From: Streptomyces sp. NBC_01255
Lineage (GTDB): Bacteria > Actinomycetota > Actinomycetes > Streptomycetales > Streptomycetaceae
Direction: 5' to 3'
DNA: 64,000 nt
Assembly (NCBI RefSeq): GCF_036226445.1
Contig: NZ_CP108474.1
Location: forward strand, 3,534,001-3,598,000
Position numbers and translations under genes: made by a program. The notes beneath the pieces were generated by a model. It was given only the letters and a program-made list of their open reading frames with translations. It ran no database searches and had not been told where the DNA came from. How positions within the stretch are numbered: the first letter of the stretch is position 1; every line of letters starts with the position of its first letter. Shown one piece after another: positions 22,792-29,770 of this stretch.

Positions 22792-22997
22792 GTTCCCCCT
22801 CCCTGCCCGCGCTGCCCGCGCTGATCCCCGGGCCGCTCGCCGCCGAGGAGGCCGGGGTCGCCCCCGCGACGATCCGCAAGTGGGTCCAGCTGGGACACCT
22901 GCGGGCCGCGGGCAAGGCGGGCCGCGCCCAGCTCTTCCGCCTGGAGGACGTCTTCGCGGCGGAGCGGCTGGCCCGCCGCCGTACGCGTACCGCCTGA
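22785..22997 (+). CDS. Small MerR/excisionase-like HTH protein
   Basis: 70 residues from GTG 22785, overlapping the previous stop by seven bases. AAEEAGVAPATIRKWVQLGH followed by FRLEDVFAAERLA matches the winged helix-turn-helix of small MerR-like and excisionase proteins. With no integrase present, a DNA-binding regulator is likelier than an excisionase. A 40-bp perfect palindrome follows 12 bases after the stop. Confidence 0.75.
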   Translation: MLSSPSLPALPALIPGPLAAEEAGVAPATIRKWVQLGHLRAAGKAGRAQLFRLEDVFAAERLARRRTRTA

Positions 22998-23008
22998 CCG
23001 TCCGTCAC

Positions 23009-23048
23009 CGAAGCGCCCCGATTCCGGATCCGGAATCGGGGCGCTTCG
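23009..23048. terminator. 40-bp perfect palindrome, bidirectional terminator
   Basis: Positions 23009-23048 are perfectly self-complementary (CGAAGCGCCCCGATTCCGGA and its complement). It lies between the convergent HTH gene (stop 22997) and ATP-grasp gene (stop 23049), almost touching the latter, and can terminate both. Confidence 0.85.
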
Positions 23049-23876
23049 TCATGCCCTCAGGAAGGCGCGCAGGGAGCCGACCAGGGCGTCGGCGAAGCGC
23101 TCGCGGACCGGCTCGGGGACGCGGTCGAGGGAGAGGTACGGATTGAGGTCCTCCAGCTCGACGAGGAGCAGCCCGCCCTCCGGGGTGCGGCAGGCGTCGA
23201 CGCGCTGGATGCCGTGGTCGAGGGTGTTCCAGTCGACGAAACGGCGGGCGAAGGCGAGGTCCTCGGCGGTCGGTTCGTACGGCTCCAGGACCCAGCGGCG
23301 CTCGGGGTCGGGGGCGTACAGGGCGTACTGGAAGAGGTCGTCGACGAAGTAGAAGGAGACCTCGTACCGGAAGTCGATGCGCGGCTGGACGAGGAGCTCG
23401 CCGTACGGGAAGGCGGTGAGCTCCTCGTACGCCACGAAGCGCAGTCCTATGGAGTCGGCGCCGGCCTTGGGCTTGACCGCGTACTCCGTGGCGTCGGGCA
23501 GCCGGTGGAGGTCCTCGGGGCGGTCGGCGGTGGGGATGACGGGGTATCCGGCGGCGGTGAGGTCGAGCAGGTACTGCTTGCCGGCCATGTCGCCGCGCCC
23601 GTGGAGGGGGTTGTAGACGCGGGTGCCGAGGGCCAGGGCCCGCTCGCGGAAGGCCTCGTACTCCTTCTGGTAGGCGAGGACCGGGCCGCTGTTGCGGACG
23701 ACGACGGCGTCGAAGCCCTCCATGAGGGCGGCGGCGTCGAGCGGGTGGCAGAGGGCGAGGTCGAAGTCGGCGCGCAGCCGGGCGGTGAGGTGGATGTCCT
23801 CGTCGCCGTAGCGCCGCCCGTTGGCCGGGTAGGCCAGGTCGGTCACGTAGAGCAGGCGGGGGCGGTCGGCGGTCAC
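23049..23876 (-). CDS. ATP-grasp family ligase-like protein
   Basis: 275 residues from GTG 23876, with GGGAG upstream. The order of motifs fits an ATP-grasp fold: an N-terminal RLLYVTDLAYPANGRRYGDE segment, a central YAVKPKAGADSIGLRF with the ATP-binding Lys and glycine loop, then ELLVQPRIDFRYEVSFYFVD and a C-terminal acidic metal site VELEDLNPYLSLD. ATP-grasp enzymes join a carboxylate to an amine or similar nucleophile through an acyl phosphate. The substrate here is unknown. It diverges from the tail structural genes and shares their upstream region, which contains a TTGCGTGC site. Whether it modifies the particle, cell wall or a metabolite is open. Confidence 0.8.
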   Translation of the reverse strand: MTADRPRLLYVTDLAYPANGRRYGDEDIHLTARLRADFDLALCHPLDAAALMEGFDAVVVRNSGPVLAYQKEYEAFRERALALGTRVYNPLHGRGDMAGKQYLLDLTAAGYPVIPTADRPEDLHRLPDATEYAVKPKAGADSIGLRFVAYEELTAFPYGELLVQPRIDFRYEVSFYFVDDLFQYALYAPDPERRWVLEPYEPTAEDLAFARRFVDWNTLDHGIQRVDACRTPEGGLLLVELEDLNPYLSLDRVPEPVRERFADALVGSLRAFLRA

Positions 23877-23957
23877 GGGCGGCTCCCTCGGTTCGGTGGC
23901 GGCCAACCTATCGAGCGGGTCGTCTCCGGACTCCGGGAGATCCCCTCGGCGTTCTAG

Positions 23958-23971
23958 TTGCGTGCGCGCAC
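23958..23971. promoter_or_regulatory. TTGCGYGC-type site upstream of the tail structural genes
   Basis: TTGC-GTGCGC-GCAC at 23958-23971 carries the same octamer (TTGCGTGC, 23958-23965) as the four sites at 21518-21618. It lies between the ATP-grasp gene and the first structural gene. TTGCGT with CACAGT 17 bases downstream (23981-23986) could be a promoter for 24134. One such octamer could occur by chance; its position is what makes it notable. Confidence 0.5.
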
Positions 23972-24133
23972 GATCACTGTCACAGTTGGTGCAGCGGCGG
24001 AGCTGCGCCCGCAGGACGGGACGCGGCTCCGCCGTCCGCCGTCCGGGCGCGCTGCCGCGCCCCGCCCCCTCCCGCCGGAGCGCCCCGGGCGGCACCCCGT
24101 CCCGCCATCCCTCCCCTCCCGAGGAGAACCGTC

Positions 24134-24544
24134 ATGACCACTCCCCCGAGTGCTTTCCCGGACGTCGAGAAGCTGGTCGTCGACGTCCTCAAGGCCGACC
24201 CCGCCCTGGCCGGCGCGACCATCGCGGTCAACGCGCCGGCCGGCTTCGACGGCACGACGAGCGCCGTCCTGGTGAACCGCCGCGGCGGCGCCTGGATCGG
24301 CGACCAGCACGTCGACATGCCGCTGATCGAGTTCGAGGTGTACGGGCCGAGCAAGACCGCCGCCCACGTCCTCGCCAACGCGGCCCGGCGGTGCCTGCTC
24401 GCCACCATCGGCAAGCAGCTCGGCGCCGGCAACGTCGTCCACGACGTGGAGGAGCAGGACGGGCCGCGCTGGCTGCCCGACTACCTCTACCGGGGCGCCA
24501 ACCGCTACCTCTGCGTGATCCGCCTCTCCCTGAGCGTCTTCTAG
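24134..24544 (+). CDS. Putative tail terminator/completion protein
   Basis: 136 residues from ATG 24134 with GAGGAG upstream. The sequence (DVEKLVVDVLKADPALAGAT, then HVDMPLIEFEVYGPSKTAAH) is compact alpha/beta and resembles the small completion protein encoded just before the major tail protein in actinobacterial siphophages. That protein caps the tube when it reaches tape-measure length. The assignment rests mostly on size and position. In a headless particle this protein would close the end that normally joins the capsid. Confidence 0.65.
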   Translation: MTTPPSAFPDVEKLVVDVLKADPALAGATIAVNAPAGFDGTTSAVLVNRRGGAWIGDQHVDMPLIEFEVYGPSKTAAHVLANAARRCLLATIGKQLGAGNVVHDVEEQDGPRWLPDYLYRGANRYLCVIRLSLSVF

Positions 24545-24608
24545 CCGCTCCCTCTGAGCGTCTTCCGAGCCGTTCCGGCTCCCTGACGGACGCTCACCCC
24601 ACAGACCA

Positions 24609-24630
24609 GGCCTCGCCGTCCGGCGGGGCC
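24609..24630 (+). terminator. Possible attenuator between 24134 gene and tail tube
   Basis: GGCCTCGCCG (24609-24618) pairs with CGGCGGGGCC (24621-24630), with one G-U pair, followed by TTTG. It could reduce read-through or insulate the tube transcript. Confidence 0.5.
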
Positions 24631-24706
24631 TTTGCCGTACCCGGACCGGATGTCCGGGTGCGGTCGTCACCCCTCTCAACCCATCACCCCAAGGAGAAAC
24701 ACCACC

Positions 24707-25318
24707 ATGGCTGGAAACAACTCTGCCGAGATCCGCGTCGCAGGTGCAGGCAAGCTCTACGTGGCCGACGCCGGCACCCCCGCCCCGGCCACCTTCGGGA
24801 CCGACGCCGCCGTCGACTGGTCCGGTGCGGGCTGGAAGGACCTCGGTTTCACCACCGGCGACGGCGTCACCTTCTCCAAGAAGGACAAGCTGGAGGCCAT
24901 CGACTCGTGGCAGTCGGTCTCCCCGGTGCACTACATCTACTCGGCCCGTGACCTCTCGCTGAAGTTCTCGATGCTCCAGTTCAACGAGGACACGCTGCCG
25001 TTCTTCATGGGCGGCGGCGCCGTCAAGGCGGAGCCGACCCCGGCGGTCGACACCTACCGCTACGAGATCGCCGAGCGTCCGTTCGCCGACGTGCGCGCCC
25101 TCGGCCTGGAGTTCACCGACGTGAAGGCCGGTGGCACGACCGCGGTCACGTACCGCTTCATCATCCCGCGCGGCCAGGTCACCGCCTCCGACGACATCAA
25201 GCTGGGCCGCAAGGCGGCCTCCCAGCTCGGTATCACCTTCTCCGCCATGTCGAAGGGCGACGGCAAGCCGCTGGCGACCTTCCTCATGAAGGACAGCCAG
25301 TACTCCGCGACTGTCTGA
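24707..25318 (+). CDS. Major tail (tube) protein
   Basis: 203 residues from ATG 24707, with AAGGAG upstream. DWSGAGWKDLGFTTGDGVTF, LSLKFSMLQFNEDTLPFFMG and FIIPRGQVTASDDIKLGRKA are typical of the beta-rich tube proteins of actinobacterial siphophages, which stack as hexameric rings. Length is in the family range. It lies between the putative terminator gene and the G/GT chaperones, the standard siphophage order. No sheath gene follows, so the tail is non-contractile. Confidence 0.85.
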   Translation: MAGNNSAEIRVAGAGKLYVADAGTPAPATFGTDAAVDWSGAGWKDLGFTTGDGVTFSKKDKLEAIDSWQSVSPVHYIYSARDLSLKFSMLQFNEDTLPFFMGGGAVKAEPTPAVDTYRYEIAERPFADVRALGLEFTDVKAGGTTAVTYRFIIPRGQVTASDDIKLGRKAASQLGITFSAMSKGDGKPLATFLMKDSQYSATV

Positions 25319-25409
25319 TCCCCTTCCCCACCCGGGGCGGGACGGAGAACTCCGTCCCGCCCCACCCCCTCTTCTTCTTCACTCACTCGAACAAGGAGTA
25401 CGCATCACC

Positions 25410-25700
25410 ATGGCCCGTTTCGACGTCAACGCCGCCCGCGCCCAGCGACAGGAGGCCCACGGACGCAAGTGGTCCTTCGAGCTGGACGGCGAGACCTACA
25501 CCCTTCCGACCGAGCTCAGCCGCGCCACCGCCAAGGCGCTGCGCAAGCTCGACGACAACGACGTGGACGGCCTTCTCGCGCTCCTGATGGGTGAGGAGCA
25601 GTTCGCGCGCTTCGAGCAGCACGACGTGACCGTGCAGGACATCGCCGCCATCCTGGAGGCCTACGGCAAGGAGACCGGGCTCGGCCTGGGGGAAGACTGA
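25410..25700 (+). CDS. Tail assembly chaperone G
   Basis: 96 residues from ATG 25410. MARFDVNAARAQRQEAHGRK, FELDGETYTLPTELSRATAK and a C-terminal QDIAAILEAYGKETGLGLGE fit the small chaperone that coats the tape-measure protein before tube assembly. It stops at TGA 25698-25700, right after the run CTG GGG GAA GAC. The reading frame one base back stays open for 146 more codons, as in lambda G/GT. Confidence 0.85.
   Translation: MARFDVNAARAQRQEAHGRKWSFELDGETYTLPTELSRATAKALRKLDDNDVDGLLALLMGEEQFARFEQHDVTVQDIAAILEAYGKETGLGLGED
25688..25694 (+). other. Predicted -1 ribosomal frameshift site
   Basis: In frame 0 the codons are CTG GGG GAA GAC TGA. The heptamer GGGGGAA lets a Gly tRNA on GGG slip back one base onto GGG; the A-site pairing is less perfect than in canonical sites. 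The -1 frame has no ATG, GTG or TTG between the site and 25943, so frameshifting is the simplest way to translate 25691-26131. Confidence 0.7.
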
Positions 25701-26131
25701 GCCTCGTCGAGTTCGTCGACGAACACGCCGAGGCCCTTGAAGCGGACTTCCTCCGCTACTACTCCACCGATCTGCTCGACTGGCACCGCGGCGAGCTCTC
25801 CAGCCGCCGGGTCCTGCTGCTGATCAAGCACCTGCCACGGGACAGCGCGCTCCAGCACGAGCTCCACGGCGAGGCCGCCGAGTGGTCGATCACCGACCAT
25901 CTGCTGGCAGCCACGGTCGACCATCTCGCCGTCGCCAACTGGATGTTCGCCTGCGTCAACACGGGCGAGGACGGCGATCCGCCCGAGGCGCCCAAGCCCG
26001 TCCCCCGTCCGGGAAGCACGGACGAGGACGGGGAGGAAGGCGCGGAGGGTGCGGACCAGGACGGGCGGAACACGCCCGCCGGGGAGGACGAAGGAACGTC
26101 TCCCCACGCCCTCGCCCGGTTCTTCGGGTGA
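25691..26131 (+). CDS. Tail assembly chaperone GT, T-domain made by -1 frameshift
   Basis: The frame 25691-26131 adds about 146 residues to chaperone G (GRLSLVEFVDEHAEALEADF, DLLDWHRGELSSRRVLLLIK, DHLLAATVDHLAVANWMFAC), giving a G-T fusion near 240 residues. The segment DLLDWHRGELSSRRVLLLI is typical of the T part in actinophages. The last 45 residues are acidic and low-complexity. In lambda the T part recruits tube protein to the tape-measure complex. No independent start codon or ribosome-binding site serves this frame. Confidence 0.8.
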   Translation, partial: GRLSLVEFVDEHAEALEADFLRYYSTDLLDWHRGELSSRRVLLLIKHLPRDSALQHELHGEAAEWSITDHLLAATVDHLAVANWMFACVNTGEDGDPPEAPKPVPRPGSTDEDGEEGAEGADQDGRNTPAGEDEGTSPHALARFFG

Positions 26132-26138
26132 TCCCGCG

Positions 26139-26179
26139 GCCCCCGGAGCCCCCCCCGTCAGGGAGTGGGCTCCGGGGGC
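26139..26179. terminator. Convergent terminator after GT
   Basis: GCCCCCGGAGCC (26139-26150) pairs with GGCTCCGGGGGC (26168-26179). It lies just past the GT stop (26131) and covers the stop codon of the minus-strand gene at 26158, so it can act in both directions. It also cuts the tail genes into at least two transcripts. Confidence 0.7.
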
Positions 26180-26958
26180 GCTTCCTGTGCTCGCTCGGCG
26201 GCCATGTCCTCGGCGAGGGCCCTGGCGCGGTCGGACAGCCGGCGCCCCTTGCTCGCGCGCGAGTCGGGGACGGCGGGTCCGGCCTCCGGCCCGGGTTCGT
26301 GGCCGGGTCCGTGGCCGGGGTCCGGGTCACGGCGGTCGGCGGACGGGACGGGCTGGACCGGCACTCCGGCAAGCGGCGGCACGATCGGCCTCCCGCCCTT
26401 GCCGCGTACGACCTTCCGTACCGGCTGGGCGTTCCGGCGGGTACGGCTCTCCTGCGCGGTCAGCAGAACCTCGGCTTCCGCGTCCGGCTCAGGGCTCGTC
26501 CGGTGCTCCGGTTCGGGCTCGGGGCGCTGGTCGAACAGCTCGCGCTCCTTGCGTACGCGCTCCTCGGCCTCGACGACGGCCGCGGGCGGTTCGAGGAGCC
26601 GGGCGAAGGGAAGCGCGATGACCCGGGCGCCCTCCTGCCCGACGTCCGTACGGCGCTGGGGGCGGCGGATTCCACGCGCGTCACCCTGCCCCTGCGCGTA
26701 GGCATCGGCGACGCGCTTCTCGTACTCCCTGCGGATACGGGGGAGTTCGTCCGACACTGCCTCGGCCCAGCCGGCGGTGAACGCGGCGGTCTCCCGGCGG
26801 TCGATCTCGGCCCGCGGGATCACGACGAGCTCGTCGGGCGCGTACCCGGCGAGGTGGACGAGCTCCGAAAGGTAGGCGAACAGGTGGGGCAGATCGGGGT
26901 GGGCGTCGAGCCAGTCGACTACCCGTTCCCCCCGGTTGGCGCCCGGCTCCGTTTCCAT
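26158..26958 (-). CDS. Hypothetical protein, antisense-oriented inside the tail module
   Basis: 266 residues from ATG 26958; the ribosome-binding site is weak. Residues 1-110 form an ordered alpha-helical part (RVVDWLDAHPDLPHLFAYLS, AFTAGWAEAVSDELPRIRRE). The remaining about 150 are low-complexity, rich in Pro, Glu and Arg. The stretch RRETAAFTAGWAEA resembles SRYETLAYVAGWNDA in the small plus-strand protein at 27261, so the two may share a microdomain. Its opposite orientation between the chaperone and tape-measure genes suggests separate regulation. I do not recognise the family. Confidence 0.6.
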   Translation of the reverse strand: METEPGANRGERVVDWLDAHPDLPHLFAYLSELVHLAGYAPDELVVIPRAEIDRRETAAFTAGWAEAVSDELPRIRREYEKRVADAYAQGQGDARGIRRPQRRTDVGQEGARVIALPFARLLEPPAAVVEAEERVRKERELFDQRPEPEPEHRTSPEPDAEAEVLLTAQESRTRRNAQPVRKVVRGKGGRPIVPPLAGVPVQPVPSADRRDPDPGHGPGHEPGPEAGPAVPDSRASKGRRLSDRARALAEDMAAERAQEAPPEPTP

Positions 26959-27260
26959 GCGTCAGTACTGCCTTCCGCCCCCTGGGGTCCCCGCGCGCCC
27001 CTCGCGCCCCTCGCGCCCCGAAGTGGTCGGCCCCAGGAATGCGTCCTCCAGGTTACCCGGTCGAACGCATGACCCGATCAAGGGCCAACCCGTACGGGGG
27101 GCGCTGAATGAGACACGCCGTCAGCAGTTTCCCGCTCGACAAACCTCGAACAGATGTTCCACACTCTGTTCGCACAACAGTTCGAAAACGTGGTGCCCCC
27201 GCTCCTCACTCCGCGGCGCCGCCACACACGCACGGGCAAGCAACCGGAAGGCAGGCGTCC
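26959..27260. other. 302-bp divergent promoter region inside the tail module
   Basis: This separates the minus-strand gene (26958) from the plus-strand small gene (27261). It is AT-richer than its surroundings around 27115-27200 and contains a LexA-like palindrome at 27147-27160. TCGACA (27136-27141) and CACACT (27160-27165) with an 18-base spacer may be promoter elements. No open frame here looks coding before 27261. Confidence 0.5.
27147..27160. promoter_or_regulatory. LexA/SOS-box-like palindrome
   Basis: TCGAACAGATGTTCCA (27146-27161) contains GAAC-N4-GTTC (27148-27159), the core of the Gram-positive/actinobacterial LexA box CGAAC-N4-GTTCG; one outer base differs. It lies about 100 bases upstream of the 27261 gene, within a likely promoter. 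About one such core is expected by chance in a window this size, so location is the main support. Confidence 0.5.
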
Positions 27261-27473
27261 ATGACCCAGCAGGCCGAGGCATCGCGACCGCAGATCCCTC
27301 TCCAGGACCGCCTCCGCCAGCTCCTCGACGGACCCGTCGCCCTCGACAAGAGAGCATTGCTGGGCACGTTGTACGCCGAGGTCTCCCGCTACGAGACGCT
27401 CGCGTACGTGGCCGGCTGGAACGACGCCCTCGCGACGGCGCGCCGCGGCCCCCGCCGGGGGGAGGACGCCTAG
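27261..27473 (+). CDS. Small hypothetical protein preceding the tape-measure genes
   Basis: 70 residues from ATG 27261, with AAGG-type bases upstream. It is charged and helical: LQDRLRQLLDGPVALDKRAL, then SRYETLAYVAGWNDALATAR. The ET-A-x-AGW-x-D/E-A motif recurs in the divergently transcribed gene at 26158. It lies directly downstream of the LexA-like box and ends in a strong terminator hairpin, so it may be an independently switched short transcript. Function unknown. Confidence 0.65.
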   Translation: MTQQAEASRPQIPLQDRLRQLLDGPVALDKRALLGTLYAEVSRYETLAYVAGWNDALATARRGPRRGEDA

Positions 27474-27499
27474 CCACCCCCGCTGCCCCAGACGAACGA

Positions 27500-27527
27500 G
27501 CCCCTGCCGGAACCGGCGGGGGCTTTT
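27500..27527 (+). terminator. Strong terminator after the 27261 gene
   Basis: GCCCCTGCCGG (27500-27510) pairs with CCGGCGGGGGC (27513-27523), followed by TTTT. It is a classical intrinsic terminator, unusual in its clear U-tract for this GC-rich genome. Expression of the tape-measure genes beyond it needs read-through, antitermination or another promoter. Confidence 0.8.
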
Positions 27528-27564
27528 CGGCGCTTGGCCCTCACGGGCCGGAAGCGGAGCAACC

Positions 27565-28539
27565 ATGTCCACCCTCAAATTCGACCCAGCGAAAACGATT
27601 CCCGAGCTCTCGGAAAACCTGAGGGACCACCACCAGTACCTCTCGAAGATCGACGGCGACCCGCTGCCCACGACCGGCTGGATGAAGCAGCAGCTGGCGC
27701 CCGTCAACAAGCTGATCACGGACCTCAAGGCACAGCAGGACAAGGTCGCCGAGGAGGTCGTCAAGCCCACCTGGGAACAGGTCATGGAGAAGCTGGGCCT
27801 CGGACCGGTGGCCGAGATCATCAAGAAGGGCATCGAGGGGGGCATCGGGGCCGCCATCGTCGCCGGCTTCGTCGCCCTCGGCGGCATCATCGTCCCCCTC
27901 CTCATGATCGCGCTCGGTGCCTTCCTGGTCTTCAAGCTGCAGAAGTGGCACGCCTCCAGGAACGCCAACAACGAGACGGTCGGCATGCGTGCCGACGGCA
28001 GCTTCGGCCGACGGAACTTCACGGACATCCAGAACGAGCGAAACGGCGTCGCCGGCGGCGGCATCGCCGACCTCCCGGCGAACGCCAACTTCGACAACCT
28101 GCGCGACCAGCTCACGCTGCTGAACCCGCAGCTGGAGACGTTCAACAAGCACGCCCCCGACTTCGTCACGCATTTCAAGAAGCTGCCGACCGAAAGCAAG
28201 GCCACCAAGGCGGCGAAGGGCGTCAAGGCCGTCGCCGAAGCCGTCGCCGGCGTCAACCACCAGGCGATGCCCCTGGTCTCCAGCGGCATGGGAAAGATCA
28301 CCGGCGCCGTGCGGAACTCGGATCCCAAGAAGACCGCCGACTTCGCCAAGGCCATCGGGCAGGTGAAGTCCGCCATGGACGGCCTCGACGTGGACAAGGT
28401 CCCCAAGGTGGCGACCTTCCAGAACGCGGCCAACGCGGCCAAGGAACTCGCCCAGCACGCCGGGACCCTCTCCGGGCGGATGCGCGACTTCGCCACGGCC
28501 GTCCGTGACCTCAACCGCGAGATGAACCCGGCCACCTGA
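27565..28539 (+). CDS. Membrane-associated tail-module protein (tape-measure-like?)
   Basis: 324 residues from ATG 27565, with GGAGC upstream. The N-terminal 90 residues are helical and charged. One long hydrophobic segment spans about residues 93-125 (GAAIVAGFVALGGIIVPLLM, IALGAFLVF), and the C-terminal 200 residues are helical (LTLLNPQLETFNKHAPDFVT, HAGTLSGRMRDFATAVRDLN). It lies immediately before two tape-measure-like genes. It could be a third, divergent tape-measure component or a tip or pore protein; I recognise no catalytic domain. Confidence 0.65.
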   Translation: MSTLKFDPAKTIPELSENLRDHHQYLSKIDGDPLPTTGWMKQQLAPVNKLITDLKAQQDKVAEEVVKPTWEQVMEKLGLGPVAEIIKKGIEGGIGAAIVAGFVALGGIIVPLLMIALGAFLVFKLQKWHASRNANNETVGMRADGSFGRRNFTDIQNERNGVAGGGIADLPANANFDNLRDQLTLLNPQLETFNKHAPDFVTHFKKLPTESKATKAAKGVKAVAEAVAGVNHQAMPLVSSGMGKITGAVRNSDPKKTADFAKAIGQVKSAMDGLDVDKVPKVATFQNAANAAKELAQHAGTLSGRMRDFATAVRDLNREMNPAT

Positions 28540-28570
28540 TCCCCGCCCCACCCCGAAAGGAGGTACATCC

Positions 28571-29770
28571 ATGTCCCTCGTCAGAAACCTGAAGAACGCG
28601 TCCACCGGCCTCGGCACCCTCAAGACCCAGGCATCCGGCGCCGCCACGTCCGTCAAGAAGGTCGGCGACGCCGGCAAGGCGGCGAACGGCCAGCTCAAGA
28701 ACCTCAAGACCGCCGCCCAGGGCTCCACCGGCCAGCTCAAGAACCTGAAGACCGCCTCGGACCAGGCCGAGCGCGCCATGAAGAAGGCCGGCGACACCGC
28801 GCAGTCGGCCGGCGGCAAGCTCGGCAAGTACGAGTCGGGCGCCGGCAAGGCCGCCAAGGGCCAGGACAAGCTCAACAAGTCCATGAAGGGCAACATCCTC
28901 GCCCGGCTCCTCGAACTCTTCATGCCGCTCATCGAGAAGATCGTCGAAATGGCGATGCGCTCGAAGACGATGCAGACGGTCATGAAGAAGGCGTTCGACG
29001 CCATCAAGACCGTCATCAGCGCCGTCATGAAGGCCATCGGGCCGATCATGAAGAAGGCCGGCGACCTGATCAAGACGGTCTGGAACGGCATCAAGAGCGC
29101 CATCTCCACCGTCGTCAAGGCCGTCGCGACGGTAATCAAGACCTACGTGAACATCTGGAAGTCCGTCATCACCACGGTGATGAACGCGATCAAGAGCGTC
29201 ATCAGCGGGGTCTGGAAGGGCATCAAGGCCGTCATCACGCCGGTCGTCGACTGGATCAAGAGTGCGATCCCGCAGGCGTTCACCGCCGTCAAGGACAAGA
29301 TGTCGTCCATCTGGAACGGCCTCAAGGACATCGCGTCCCGGGCGTTCGACGGCATCAAGAGCGGCGTGAAGGGCCCCATCAACTCCGTCATCGGCCTCAT
29401 CAACTCGATGATCGGAAGCCTCAACCGCGTCAAGGTCAGCGTCCCCGGCTGGGTCCCGGTCGTCGGCGGCAAGACCTTCGGCGTCAACCTGCCGACCATC
29501 CCCATGCTCGCCACCGGTGGTGTCGTCATGCCCCGCCACGGCGGTGTCCCGGCGATCCTCGCCGAGGCCGGCGAGGCCGAGGCCGTCCTCCCACTCTCCA
29601 AGCTGGACCGGCTGCTCGCCCTCACCGCCCAGCGCGCCCGTACGGCCGCCGGCCCCCAGCTCGGCCGGGAGGGCGCCGGACTGCACATCGAGCACTACCA
29701 CGCCGCCCGCAACAACGACCCCCAGTCCACGGCGGATGCCCTGATGTACCTGGCGAAGGCACGCGGATGA
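28571..29770 (+). CDS. Tape-measure-like protein 1
   Basis: 399 residues from ATG 28571, AAAGGAGG upstream. Residues 1-100 are Lys/Ala/Gly-rich helices with a repeated QLKNLKTA. Residues 110-265 are amphipathic repeats such as KTVWNGIKSAISTVVKAV and KGIKAVITPVVDWIKSAIP. The C-terminus carries the tape-measure end signature IPMLATGGVVMPRHGGVPAI followed by AGEAEAVLPLSKLDRLL. At 1.5 angstrom per residue in helix, about 400 residues would set a tube near 60 nm, a short tail. A nearly identical layout follows in the next gene, overlapping by four bases (ATGA). Confidence 0.82.
   Translation: MSLVRNLKNASTGLGTLKTQASGAATSVKKVGDAGKAANGQLKNLKTAAQGSTGQLKNLKTASDQAERAMKKAGDTAQSAGGKLGKYESGAGKAAKGQDKLNKSMKGNILARLLELFMPLIEKIVEMAMRSKTMQTVMKKAFDAIKTVISAVMKAIGPIMKKAGDLIKTVWNGIKSAISTVVKAVATVIKTYVNIWKSVITTVMNAIKSVISGVWKGIKAVITPVVDWIKSAIPQAFTAVKDKMSSIWNGLKDIASRAFDGIKSGVKGPINSVIGLINSMIGSLNRVKVSVPGWVPVVGGKTFGVNLPTIPMLATGGVVMPRHGGVPAILAEAGEAEAVLPLSKLDRLLALTAQRARTAAGPQLGREGAGLHIEHYHAARNNDPQSTADALMYLAKARG

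Noticed and set aside
22785..22997. Small HTH protein as an excisionase marking an integrative element
   Set aside because: No integrase or attachment site is found nearby; a local regulator is the simpler reading.
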